Below the pieces are notes generated by a model that searched no databases, was not told the DNA's origin, and saw only the letters and a program-made list of their open reading frames with translations. From the NCBI RefSeq assembly GCF_005930355.1, contig NZ_VDBO01000010.1, forward strand, positions 1 to 64,000: 64,000 bases of DNA. The letters run 5' to 3'. The DNA is from Paenibacillus sinopodophylli (lineage in GTDB: Bacteria > Bacillota > Bacilli > Paenibacillales > Paenibacillaceae). Position numbers and translations under genes: made by a program. This document shows, in pieces, positions 1 to 7,163 of this stretch (position 1 is its first letter; every line of letters starts with the position of its first letter).

Positions 1-1081
1 TCTCTTTCATCTTAATCTGTACAGGAACCTTCTTACCGATCTTGGACGTTTCCACCTTGCCACCTATTGTGCTCTGTTCAGGGATGAATATGGCTTGGCT
101 GCAGTTACAATCTGAACGGACATCTGTTTCCTTGTAGAGACCTGTTACTAATATACCTCCTAGAGACATTGTAGGTTGTCTGGATAAAGTGGAAGCATCT
201 CTAGTAAAATACGGTGCAGTTCCTGCAGTTCCACAACTACCACCCGATGGTACGTACCCAGGTCTTACATATGAACACACGAGCTTGTACTCTTTTCCTG
301 TTTTAGTAGATATGAAAGTATCTTTAAACACTACAGGAGTTACAGGATCACTTACTCTATATTCCTTAGGATCTTCCCAGTCATTTTCCAGCACATCACT
401 TTGGTTACTAGCTAATCTTATTCTCTTGACTAGCTTCTGATTTCCACCCTTACCACTTTGGAATTGAAGGGGTTGGTCATAGAACTGTCTAAATCCATTT
501 GGATTAGCCCATGACTCTGCATTCTTGATCGTAGACAGTTCTACATGTATTTTAGTTTGAGGTGATCCAAACCTGACTACCTGAAGCTTAGTATTTAGAT
601 ATAACATCTCATTTTCCTGTATATCTCCAAGCTTAGCTAGTATCTCGTCTTGCACTACTTTCTTAGGTATTCTATACACATCCATACGATGCATCTTCTT
701 ACCTGGAACTTCGTACTCGTCATCAGTATAAACTAACCAATTTGGATTCTTAGGTAGCTCTACTTTAGAACCTGCCCCCATAGGAGTACAATTTCCATTT
801 TCGCAGGTTGGATCCTTTCTTAAGATCCAACCTGCTGTTTGGTACTTAATTTTGCTAGCAGCTTTTTGACTGATAGCGATATATAGAATATCTCCCTCTT
901 TTACATCGTACTTATTTCCATAATTCTTTTCGTCTGCAGCACTAGCAAATCTGATACCTTGTTTTTCCTCCTCCTCACCTGCACCATTCTCTGCAGCATT
1001 CACTATATCAGATCCCATAGGAACTGCTGAGATAGATATCAATATCACAACTAAAAGAATATATGCTAGAAACTTCTTCAT
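1..1081 (-). CDS. secreted protein of unknown function, C-terminus cut by window edge
   Basis: An open frame runs from ATG at 1081 off the left edge of the window, giving about 360 residues without a stop. A GGAGG ribosome site lies about ten bases upstream. The first 30 residues are a typical export signal: Lys-Lys at positions 2-3, a hydrophobic core, and a plausible cleavage site near AA in VNAAEN. The mature part is polar and contains several Cys residues, including a CENGNC cluster and a CNC triplet. I do not recognise a family. It starts 32 bp after the stop of the upstream copper-amine-oxidase-like gene and probably shares its transcript, so a surface or cell-wall role is likely. The function is unassigned. 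Confidence 0.75.
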   Translation of the reverse strand, partial: MKKFLAYILLVVILISISAVPMGSDIVNAAENGAGEEEEKQGIRFASAADEKNYGNKYDVKEGDILYIAISQKAASKIKYQTAGWILRKDPTCENGNCTPMGAGSKVELPKNPNWLVYTDDEYEVPGKKMHRMDVYRIPKKVVQDEILAKLGDIQENEMLYLNTKLQVVRFGSPQTKIHVELSTIKNAESWANPNGFRQFYDQPLQFQSGKGGNQKLVKRIRLASNQSDVLENDWEDPKEYRVSDPVTPVVFKDTFISTKTGKEYKLVCSYVRPGYVPSGGSCGTAGTAPYFTRDASTLSRQPTMSLGGILVTGLYKETDVRSDCNCSQAIFIPEQSTIGGKVETSKIGKKVPVQIKMKE

Positions 1082-1113
1082 TTAAGCAGCCAACCTCCAG
1101 CAAGTAAACTTGC

Positions 1114-2256
1114 TTACTTATTTGTAGTAAGTATAGAATATTCATATCTTCCTTTTGTAAACATATTCTCGGTCGAAAGAACTTTATAATTTGCATACTG
1201 CATATTTGCATAGTTAGAACTCACACTTACATCACTGTATCCACCGTACCAAACACCTTTTTGGAGTTTAAAGGAGTCAGAAGCTAACGTCACATTATAG
1301 TTATCTTGAAAGGTTTGTGAAGTATCAGTAGCTGAAATAATCATGAATTTAAAATAAGTCCTCACAAATTCTTTACCGTAAGCTCTACGAACCATTGAGA
1401 TTTCTGGATCAGCATAACCTTTAGCAATAACCTTGTTCTTTTTAACCCATCTTACATACTCCTTAATACCAGCAGAAGATTGATCATTGAAGTACTCTCC
1501 ACGATCCGGCATATTGTTCATAATCGCTTTAGCAAACCCTGCTTCAGTGATAGTTCTGTAATCCACATTAAGCTGAGTGGAATAGTACTGACGAATTTCT
1601 TCAGCCCAACTATCCATCCATTTTTTCTCTGTAAACTCGTTTTTCATAGACATATACTCTTTATTAGTCATAACGTCTTTGTCACCCTTCTTGACGTTAT
1701 AAAATGAGTTAGGCAGGTCAGATAGTTTGTTCCACTCAGTAGAAGCCTCGCCACTCAATTGACGACCCCAAGGCGTTACTTTCACCGTACCTGCCGCTAC
1801 CTTAGCAATGAACGCAGCATCACTTACAAGTACAGAATGAGCACCTTGATCGAAGCTTACTTTCGATTCCATAGCCTCACTCACAAAACGAAGAGGAACC
1901 ATTGTACGACCTTCGTACATTTCTGCAGTTGTATCCAACTCAATCATCGTTGAATCGATACTTACAGTCTTTGAACCTACTGGAAGCGTGATGTTCTTTC
2001 CTTTGTACTTAATTCCTACGGTTTTTGTAGCGACGTCCCATGTCACATCCCCACCTAATTTCTCCGACACAAATCGAACGGGAACCATCGTTCTTCCATT
2101 CGTGTCGATATAGGGCTCCGTATCTGGAAATTGAACCTTGTGACCATTAACAATGATAGGTAAGATACGAAGATCTTTCCCCGGGGATGCCATCACTGAT
2201 GTTCCACCGACCACCATACTGACCGCTACCATTGCTCCAATAATCTTCTTATACAT
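1114..2256 (-). CDS. secreted protein with copper-amine-oxidase N-terminal-like stalk domain
   Basis: A 380-residue protein with a cleavable signal peptide (about residues 1-24, ending near VMAS). Residues 30-150 hold two copies of the motif GRTMVP(V/L)RFVSE, the hallmark of the copper amine oxidase N-terminal domain. Despite its name, this domain is a common extracellular module in Paenibacillaceae and is not itself catalytic. Residues 160-380 match nothing I recognise. GGGAG precedes the ATG. The next gene begins 32 bp downstream, so the two are probably co-transcribed and exported together. I infer a cell-wall-associated protein; the substrate is unknown. Confidence 0.8.
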   Translation of the reverse strand: MYKKIIGAMVAVSMVVGGTSVMASPGKDLRILPIIVNGHKVQFPDTEPYIDTNGRTMVPVRFVSEKLGGDVTWDVATKTVGIKYKGKNITLPVGSKTVSIDSTMIELDTTAEMYEGRTMVPLRFVSEAMESKVSFDQGAHSVLVSDAAFIAKVAAGTVKVTPWGRQLSGEASTEWNKLSDLPNSFYNVKKGDKDVMTNKEYMSMKNEFTEKKWMDSWAEEIRQYYSTQLNVDYRTITEAGFAKAIMNNMPDRGEYFNDQSSAGIKEYVRWVKKNKVIAKGYADPEISMVRRAYGKEFVRTYFKFMIISATDTSQTFQDNYNVTLASDSFKLQKGVWYGGYSDVSVSSNYANMQYANYKVLSTENMFTKGRYEYSILTTNK

Positions 2257-2615
2257 CGTTTCATCTTCTCCCTTATGATATGTTTAGTTTTTCGTTGCTT
2301 AATTGGTATCTCTAGCGAATTGGCATTATTCCAAATGCCATCTCTACTGTCTACATGTAATTCCTTCCAAACCATGACTACGACAATTTTAGCACATTAT
2401 TCCTATTTCATACACATAATAACGACAAATGTCGGGACTATTCGACTAATCATTTCCTTTAAAATTGAATTGAACTGGAGGATATAGACTTACAATAGCC
2501 TTTCTACTTCCTATGTTTTCAAAATAAGGGATACACGCATGAAATAGATGAAATATACCTATCATTCACAAATTCTACTGACATGTATAAAGTTGATATC
2601 GCATCACATAAAAAC
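2257..2615. other. intergenic region without a recognisable gene
   Basis: This is an AT-rich gap between the start of the stalk-domain gene and the terminator of the siderophore operon. It must hold the promoter for the minus-strand secreted-protein pair. A minus-strand TAAAAT near 2388 could be the -10 element, but I see no convincing -35 box. The short frames here look like chance. Confidence 0.4.
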
Positions 2616-2620
2616 AAAAA

Positions 2621-2642
2621 AACGCTTGGAAACCCAAGCGTT
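2621..2642 (-). terminator. Rho-independent terminator of the siderophore uptake operon
   Basis: Two perfect 9-bp arms, AACGCTTGG and CCAAGCGTT, enclose a four-base loop. On the minus strand a run of Ts follows (the A-run at 2611-2620 on the plus strand). It lies about 55 bp past the stop of the last permease gene. Confidence 0.9.
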
Positions 2643-2698
2643 ACGCGGTTTGTTTAAGGCGGTGCTTCGGGGATTAGCCCCCTCCATACACTAACACA

Positions 2699-3712
2699 TT
2701 AATTCGCCTTTGCTATCAAATACAAGAAATAAGGGGTGCTCAGAACTGTAATCACTATACCTGCCGGCACATCCGCACCGAAGCTGATTGTGCGCGTAAT
2801 CGTATCGGCCAACAGAACAACAACAGCACCGATCAAGCAGGATACTGGAAGCACATATTTGTGATTGGTTCCCACTAGCTTCCGCGCCATATGCGGCGTA
2901 ATCAGACCGATAAAGAAGAAGTTACCGCCTAGGGATACACTGCCTGACGCGAGTGCAATAGAAGCGACTGCAAGCAGAAGAAACTCCCGTTTCACCGAAA
3001 CGCCGAGGCCAGCTGCTACCTGATGGCCAAACTGCAGCGAATCGAGAATACGTGATTTATAAAAAATATAAAGTGAAAAAACCAAAACCCACGGTGCCAA
3101 AATAATTAAATAACGCCACTCGGTTCCCCATAAACTACCTGCACTCCAGCGTAGTACAAAATTCAATTGGTTTTCATCCAGCTTGAGCGTCAGCAGCAAG
3201 CTCGCCGCACCATAACCGCTTCCGAGCGCCACCCCGGTCAAGATCAGACTCGTTGGAGAGGTCGCCCGTCCACGCCGATAAGCAAGCAGAAAAATAAGTG
3301 CTGCTGCTGTCAGCCCACCGACAAAGGACAACACTGGCATCGCAAACGCTGAAGCCATCCCTTGCGTAGAAAACAAAACGATGTACAACAGCACAAAAAA
3401 GCCTGAGCCAGCGCTTATCCCTAATGTACCAGGGCTTGCCATATCATTTCGCAGCAACGTCTGCATTACGCAGCCAGCCAAGCTCATGCCAATCCCGACA
3501 AGTATAGCAAGAATGATTCGTGGTAATCGGAAATCCATCACAACGGTCTGCTCGCGTTCTGTTCCGCCACCAAGCAAAACCTTCAGCACTTCGAGTGGTG
3601 TTAAGCTGATTTTACCTGAATTCATGCTCATTACCATAAGTACAAGCAGCATCGCTGCTAAGCTCGCCATTACATAAATCGCCCGCCGCTTTCTTCTAAG
3701 CGTAACCGTCAT
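2699..3712 (-). CDS. iron-siderophore ABC transporter permease (FecCD family), second subunit
   Basis: A 337-residue polytopic membrane protein with the FecCD/BtuC signature: GxxLAGCVMQTLLRNDMASPGTLGISAG near residues 78-104 and the ATPase-contact loop GLITPHMAR near residue 270. It should form a heterodimeric channel with the preceding FecCD protein and carry ferric siderophore through the cytoplasmic membrane. Its ATG overlaps the TGA of the upstream permease by four bases (ATGA), so translation is coupled. No ATPase gene follows. As in the Bacillus feu system, an ATPase encoded elsewhere is probably shared. Confidence 0.92.
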   Translation of the reverse strand: MTVTLRRKRRAIYVMASLAAMLLVLMVMSMNSGKISLTPLEVLKVLLGGGTEREQTVVMDFRLPRIILAILVGIGMSLAGCVMQTLLRNDMASPGTLGISAGSGFFVLLYIVLFSTQGMASAFAMPVLSFVGGLTAAALIFLLAYRRGRATSPTSLILTGVALGSGYGAASLLLTLKLDENQLNFVLRWSAGSLWGTEWRYLIILAPWVLVFSLYIFYKSRILDSLQFGHQVAAGLGVSVKREFLLLAVASIALASGSVSLGGNFFFIGLITPHMARKLVGTNHKYVLPVSCLIGAVVVLLADTITRTISFGADVPAGIVITVLSTPYFLYLIAKAN

Positions 3713-4740
3713 TCCATTTTCCCCCTTTGCGTACGAACGAGGTAGAGGAAGTAAGGCACGCCAACCACGCCGAAAATAATACCAATTGGCGTTTCAAACG
3801 GCTTGTTAATGATGCGGCCAATCAAATCCGCCGATACGGTCAGGAGTGCACCATATACGGCAGATGCCGGAATGATGTAGCGGTAATCGACGCCGACCCA
3901 GTGGCGTACCATATGGGGCACGATTAAGCCAACAAAACCGACTGGCCCGATCACGATAACCGATAGTCCGGTTAGCAGAAGTACGATAATTGTAGCAGCT
4001 CCTTGCACAAAGCGGGGTCGCAGCCCAATACCGCTGGCGACTTCTTCACCCAAGCTAAGGATCGTAATCGACGGCGATAGGGCAAACGCAGCCAGCACAC
4101 CCATTGCAAAAAAAGGAAAAACAATTAGCAGCTCATTCCAGTTGACTCCGGCTGCACTGCCAGCTGTCCAGTACACCAACGACTGTCCAATATTATAGCG
4201 GATCGCTATATATTGGCTGAATGCGCCAAACAACATCGAGATTGAAATGCCGGCCAGTACCAACCGCTGCGGGGTTATCCCTCTCTTGCCCAGCGAGGCA
4301 ATGTAATAGGTCATAAAGGTAGCCACACCTGCACCTAGAAAGGCGAACAGCATTCGTTCGCCGTAAGTGCTGCCTGGTAAGAACGCCATACAGATCGCAA
4401 TGGATAGCGTTGATCCTGCACTAATACCCATTAGTCCAGAATCGGCAAGCGGATTACGAGTGGTTCCCTGCATCACAGCTCCACACATAGCCAAGCTGCA
4501 GCCTGCAATCAAGCTAGCCAGCATTCGCGGCAAACGTATAGTGTGAACGATCTTGTGCTCTACCATTCCCGGATTATAGTGAAAGACAGCATTCCAAGCA
4601 GTGGCTAAGCGCATCTCAGCAGCACCGAAGGAAATCGACAGTGCTGAGATGATGGCTAGCAGGAACAAACCTATTACGATACATATCGCGAAGCTTCCTA
4701 ACCACTTCCTGCTTCCTCTATCGGGATGTGTAACTTGCAT
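3709..4740 (-). CDS. iron-siderophore ABC transporter permease (FecCD family), first subunit
   Basis: About 343 residues with the usual ten-helix FecCD pattern, the motif GAVMQGTTRNPLADSG near residue 85 and GFVGLIVPHMVR near residue 265. It pairs with the next gene to form the transmembrane channel for a ferric siderophore. I place the start at ATG 4740, about ten bases after an AAAGGA ribosome site. A TTG two codons upstream (4746) is too close to that site. The gene lies just after the binding-protein fusion and ends in an ATGA overlap with the second permease, so the operon order is binding protein, permease, permease. Confidence 0.9.
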   Translation of the reverse strand: MQVTHPDRGSRKWLGSFAICIVIGLFLLAIISALSISFGAAEMRLATAWNAVFHYNPGMVEHKIVHTIRLPRMLASLIAGCSLAMCGAVMQGTTRNPLADSGLMGISAGSTLSIAICMAFLPGSTYGERMLFAFLGAGVATFMTYYIASLGKRGITPQRLVLAGISISMLFGAFSQYIAIRYNIGQSLVYWTAGSAAGVNWNELLIVFPFFAMGVLAAFALSPSITILSLGEEVASGIGLRPRFVQGAATIIVLLLTGLSVIVIGPVGFVGLIVPHMVRHWVGVDYRYIIPASAVYGALLTVSADLIGRIINKPFETPIGIIFGVVGVPYFLYLVRTQRGKME

Positions 4741-4767
4741 GTGCAATAATTCCTTTCCGAATCAGGG

Positions 4768-5832
4768 CTACTTTTGTGCAATCGGCAATTGTAACAGCGC
4801 ATCTACAAAAGTATCCAATGAAATCAAACGGCTAGCGTAATCATAATCGTTTAAAGTGTCTGTCGTTGAGTAGTACGTAATATTCGCTCCTGTTACGGCT
4901 CGGATGGTTTTCCATATTTCAACTGAAGAAAGCTTCTTTTCAAGCTCTTCTACATTTGGATCAAAATTCGAATAGGCGATAATATCTGCTTCGTTCAAGT
5001 ATTTGCTAACCACTTCTAATGAGATCGGCGAATAAAAACCTTCCGATTTCGGATTTTCTCTGTTGAAAAACTCTTTTTCGATGATTTCAGGAGCTCTCAT
5101 GCCCAGATCTTCATAAATAATCCCTCTCGTCTTATCTCCTTGTAATCCTGGAGAACCTTCTTCCACACCTTGCAAGAATACAATTTTCTTATCATAAATA
5201 CCCGCATCCACGAGTCGTTGCTTGGCAGCTTCAACTTTAGTTGCATATTTAGCAATGAATTGCTTAGCCTGTTCAGGCATTCCGAAAACCTCTCCGAAGA
5301 AAGTCATCCGCTCCTCTAATGTGGACATTTCATTATAAAAAATCGTAGGCGCTATTTTGCTCAATTGCTCCTGCGAGGATGATGTCCAAGTAGCAGATCC
5401 GATAATCAAATCCGGTTCAAGCGCCATGATGCCTTCCAAATCGTCACTAGGTACAACCTTTGCCTCTGTGACAAGTTGACCCCACTGTTGTTTCCATTCT
5501 TCTGGTCGCATGGAAGGATCACCATATTTATCGACACCTACTACCGTTTTTTCAAAAGGCAAAATATCTCCAACATTATTCCCTACAAGGTAGACGATAC
5601 GCTGCGGATCTGCAGGAATCTCTATATCTCCAGTATCTGTTTTCACAATTCGTGTCTGTGCCACTGCTTCTGCCCCTTTTGATTCGGTGTTATTCGCTTC
5701 CTGATTTTGCGACTGTGCAGTCTGCGTCGCTGTATTATTCACTGGAGCATTCGACGAACACGCCGATAATAGCAGCATGAGACTCATTGCAGCCACCAAA
5801 ATCATTTCCTTGCTTTTTATCTGTACAAACAT
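4768..5832 (-). CDS. internal start: siderophore-binding lipoprotein made separately (alternative product)
   Basis: ATG at 5832 is in frame with the upstream AraC part. GGGGAG at 5839-5844 lies six bases before it. The 354-residue product begins with Met and Lys residues, a hydrophobic stretch and lipobox LSAC (Cys25), as expected for a membrane-anchored binding lipoprotein of the Peripla_BP_2 type. It contains the family's RIV...GDIEIPADPQRIV entry strand and a paired-lobe sequence with LEPDLIIGS. This product would hand ferric siderophore to the two FecCD permeases. A separate start is inferred from the signals and is not proven. Confidence 0.7.
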   Translation of the reverse strand: MFVQIKSKEMILVAAMSLMLLLSACSSNAPVNNTATQTAQSQNQEANNTESKGAEAVAQTRIVKTDTGDIEIPADPQRIVYLVGNNVGDILPFEKTVVGVDKYGDPSMRPEEWKQQWGQLVTEAKVVPSDDLEGIMALEPDLIIGSATWTSSSQEQLSKIAPTIFYNEMSTLEERMTFFGEVFGMPEQAKQFIAKYATKVEAAKQRLVDAGIYDKKIVFLQGVEEGSPGLQGDKTRGIIYEDLGMRAPEIIEKEFFNRENPKSEGFYSPISLEVVSKYLNEADIIAYSNFDPNVEELEKKLSSVEIWKTIRAVTGANITYYSTTDTLNDYDYASRLISLDTFVDALLQLPIAQK

Positions 5833-6804
5833 GTTGAACTCCCCGTCTCCCTTGGAATTGACTAGTCTGTCTAGCCCTCTCTCATTGTAGAGTCGTTGAG
5901 AATCGTTATCAATATCATTTTTGGTAAAGTTATCAATCATTTTTCTTCTATATTCACTTGGCGTCATGTGAACATACTTCTTAAACATCCGATTCAAATT
6001 CAATTCATCTGTAAACCCGCAGCCAACAGCAACTTCCTGTATCGATAGGTTTGCGCTTTGCAAATAAAGCTTGGCTGCATCCAGCCTCCGCTCATTCAAA
6101 TACTCTTGCAAGCTTTTTTGTTCGCGCTTCCTAAACAGCTTGCCTAGCAGACTTCTGCTGATCGGCAGCGTTTCTGACAGTAATTGAATGGACACCTGCT
6201 CGGTATAATGTTGATCCAGATACTGCTTGACCAGTTCCACATAATCGGGTTCAAAATAATGAATATTCCCCTCTTCCAGTTCTCTGTATATTTCATAAAC
6301 AAGCTGATAGAGAGTAGCTTTCGCATTAAATTGATGAAGTGCAGACTCTAGATTCCAGCGTTCATACATGTTCTGGAACTTTTCTACGAAAAATATGGGA
6401 TTATCCGGTGAGAATCCATAGATCTGTGTAAACGGATTGATGCGTTCTAATAAGCGGTAAATGTCTCTTTTATAGAAAGGAGCCGTTTCCGCTTTATACA
6501 GCACCATGTAAGTCTCCAGATTTGTGCTAACAGGATGAATCGATAGCTCTGTTCCTTTCCCTCCATGGAAAATACCGAATCGACCAGACTGGTAGGAGGT
6601 GGAATTAAGTTTTATACTGGCTTCCCCACCTTGGGTAAAAACAAACATATTAGTCGGCATTCTATAGTTTTGCAAAGGGGTTTCCTTGTGAAGCAACTGA
6701 TAACGAACATCTATTAGTGATATGGATGAACGTGCCCATAACCGGACGGCAGGATCAATCATCTCTTTGGTAAAATAGTTCATATATTCCGTGTCATTTG
6801 GCAC
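4768..6804 (-). CDS. AraC-family regulator fused in frame to siderophore-binding lipoprotein
   Basis: One uninterrupted frame encodes two complete proteins. Residues 1 to about 200 form an AraC-type sensor region. About 200-292 are a two-helix-turn-helix AraC DNA-binding domain ending in TPSEYRRK. After a linker of about 32 residues, residues 325-678 are a full FeuA/FhuD-like binding protein with its own Lys-containing signal peptide and lipobox LSAC (lipid Cys about 349). The GTG start at 6804 is chosen because AAGGAG lies nine bases upstream; the longer TTG start at 6822 has no ribosome site. The linker DNA carries a Fur box (5897-5911), GGGGAG and an ATG at 5832, so the lipoprotein can be made on its own. 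B. subtilis Btr (YbbB) also joins AraC to a binding domain, but to my knowledge without an export signal. The two FecCD permeases follow. Confidence 0.88.
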   Translation of the reverse strand: MPNDTEYMNYFTKEMIDPAVRLWARSSISLIDVRYQLLHKETPLQNYRMPTNMFVFTQGGEASIKLNSTSYQSGRFGIFHGGKGTELSIHPVSTNLETYMVLYKAETAPFYKRDIYRLLERINPFTQIYGFSPDNPIFFVEKFQNMYERWNLESALHQFNAKATLYQLVYEIYRELEEGNIHYFEPDYVELVKQYLDQHYTEQVSIQLLSETLPISRSLLGKLFRKREQKSLQEYLNERRLDAAKLYLQSANLSIQEVAVGCGFTDELNLNRMFKKYVHMTPSEYRRKMIDNFTKNDIDNDSQRLYNERGLDRLVNSKGDGEFNMFVQIKSKEMILVAAMSLMLLLSACSSNAPVNNTATQTAQSQNQEANNTESKGAEAVAQTRIVKTDTGDIEIPADPQRIVYLVGNNVGDILPFEKTVVGVDKYGDPSMRPEEWKQQWGQLVTEAKVVPSDDLEGIMALEPDLIIGSATWTSSSQEQLSKIAPTIFYNEMSTLEERMTFFGEVFGMPEQAKQFIAKYATKVEAAKQRLVDAGIYDKKIVFLQGVEEGSPGLQGDKTRGIIYEDLGMRAPEIIEKEFFNRENPKSEGFYSPISLEVVSKYLNEADIIAYSNFDPNVEELEKKLSSVEIWKTIRAVTGANITYYSTTDTLNDYDYASRLISLDTFVDALLQLPIAQK
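5897..5911. promoter_or_regulatory. Fur box inside the AraC-lipoprotein linker
   Basis: TGAGAATCGTTATCA matches the Bacillus 7-1-7 Fur consensus TGATAATNATTATCA at all but two positions. It lies inside the continuous frame, about 65 bp upstream of the internal lipoprotein start at 5832. This suggests an iron-repressed internal promoter. Confidence 0.7.
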
Positions 6805-6850
6805 CTGTGTTCGCTCCTTCAATACGTGTCATATTTTAGCGTATACTAAT

Positions 6851-6865
6851 TGATTATGATTATCA
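6851..6865. promoter_or_regulatory. Fur box upstream of the siderophore operon
   Basis: TGATTATGATTATCA differs from the 7-1-7 Fur consensus at one position. It is centred about 54 bp upstream of the GTG start at 6804, close to a minus-strand TATACG (6845-6840) that may be the -10 element. Iron-dependent repression of the operon is the obvious reading. Confidence 0.85.
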
Positions 6866-7057
6866 ATATCAAATTATATTGTAAAATGCCAGCTGTACAG
6901 TTGCAACTAAACAATGGGTATGATAAACTTTCTCTAAACTTTACGACAGGAGCTGAAGAGAATAATGTAAAATTTCTTGCTAAACGTTTGAAGAATAAAA
7001 CACGGTGTTTTGTTCTTTTTCGGCAAGAAAGCTACTTATTCTTTTCACTCAAAATAT
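6866..7057 (+). promoter_or_regulatory. upstream region and untranslated leader of the ABC-F gene
   Basis: About 190 bp between the Fur box and the leader peptide. It must hold the plus-strand promoter for the ABC-F gene, but I cannot place convincing -35/-10 elements. An open frame from 6850 to 7065 has no ribosome site and unremarkable composition; I do not call it a gene. Confidence 0.4.
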
Positions 7058-7102
7058 ATGCTTAGTTGGCCCGTATCGGGCTATATTTGCGCATTTCTTT
7101 GA
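7058..7102 (+). CDS. 14-codon leader peptide of the ABC-F attenuator
   Basis: ATG at 7058 opens a 14-residue frame (MLSWPVSGYICAFL). Its TGA stop at 7100-7102 overlaps the first bases of the terminator stem beginning at 7101. That is the geometry expected of ribosome-mediated attenuation: a ribosome stalled by a drug on the leader would disturb the hairpin. The weak point is that no clear Shine-Dalgarno sequence precedes the ATG. The assignment rests on position and on how ABC-F resistance genes are known to be controlled. Confidence 0.45.
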   Translation: MLSWPVSGYICAFL

Positions 7103-7144
7103 GCTACAAGAAGGGTACCTTTCTTGTAGCTCTTTTTATTTTTT
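7101..7144 (+). terminator. attenuator hairpin in front of the ABC-F gene
   Basis: Perfect 12-bp arms (GAGCTACAAGAA at 7101-7112 and its complement at 7121-7132) flank an eight-base loop and are followed by TTTTTATTTTTT. It is a full intrinsic terminator placed before the start codon of the ABC-F gene rather than after a gene, so it should cut transcription unless relieved. Confidence 0.85.
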
Positions 7145-7163
7145 CTACAAGGGGGAATTTGTT

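Noticed and set aside
189..440. Plus-strand 83-residue frame at the left edge
   Set aside because: It lies antisense to the secreted-protein gene, which has a signal peptide and ribosome site; this frame has neither.
6805..6822. TTG start at 6822 for the first AraC-lipoprotein gene
   Set aside because: There is no ribosome site before it, and the AAGGAG that suits the GTG at 6804 would lie inside the coding part.
6850..7065. Plus-strand 71-residue frame in front of the ABC-F gene
   Set aside because: No ribosome site, no recognisable composition, and it overlaps the Fur box of the divergent operon. The 14-codon leader fits the attenuator better.
7005..7163. In-frame extension of the ABC-F gene upstream of 7164
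   Set aside because: It reads through the terminator hairpin and has no Shine-Dalgarno sequence; the start at 7164 has a strong one and matches the family N-terminus.
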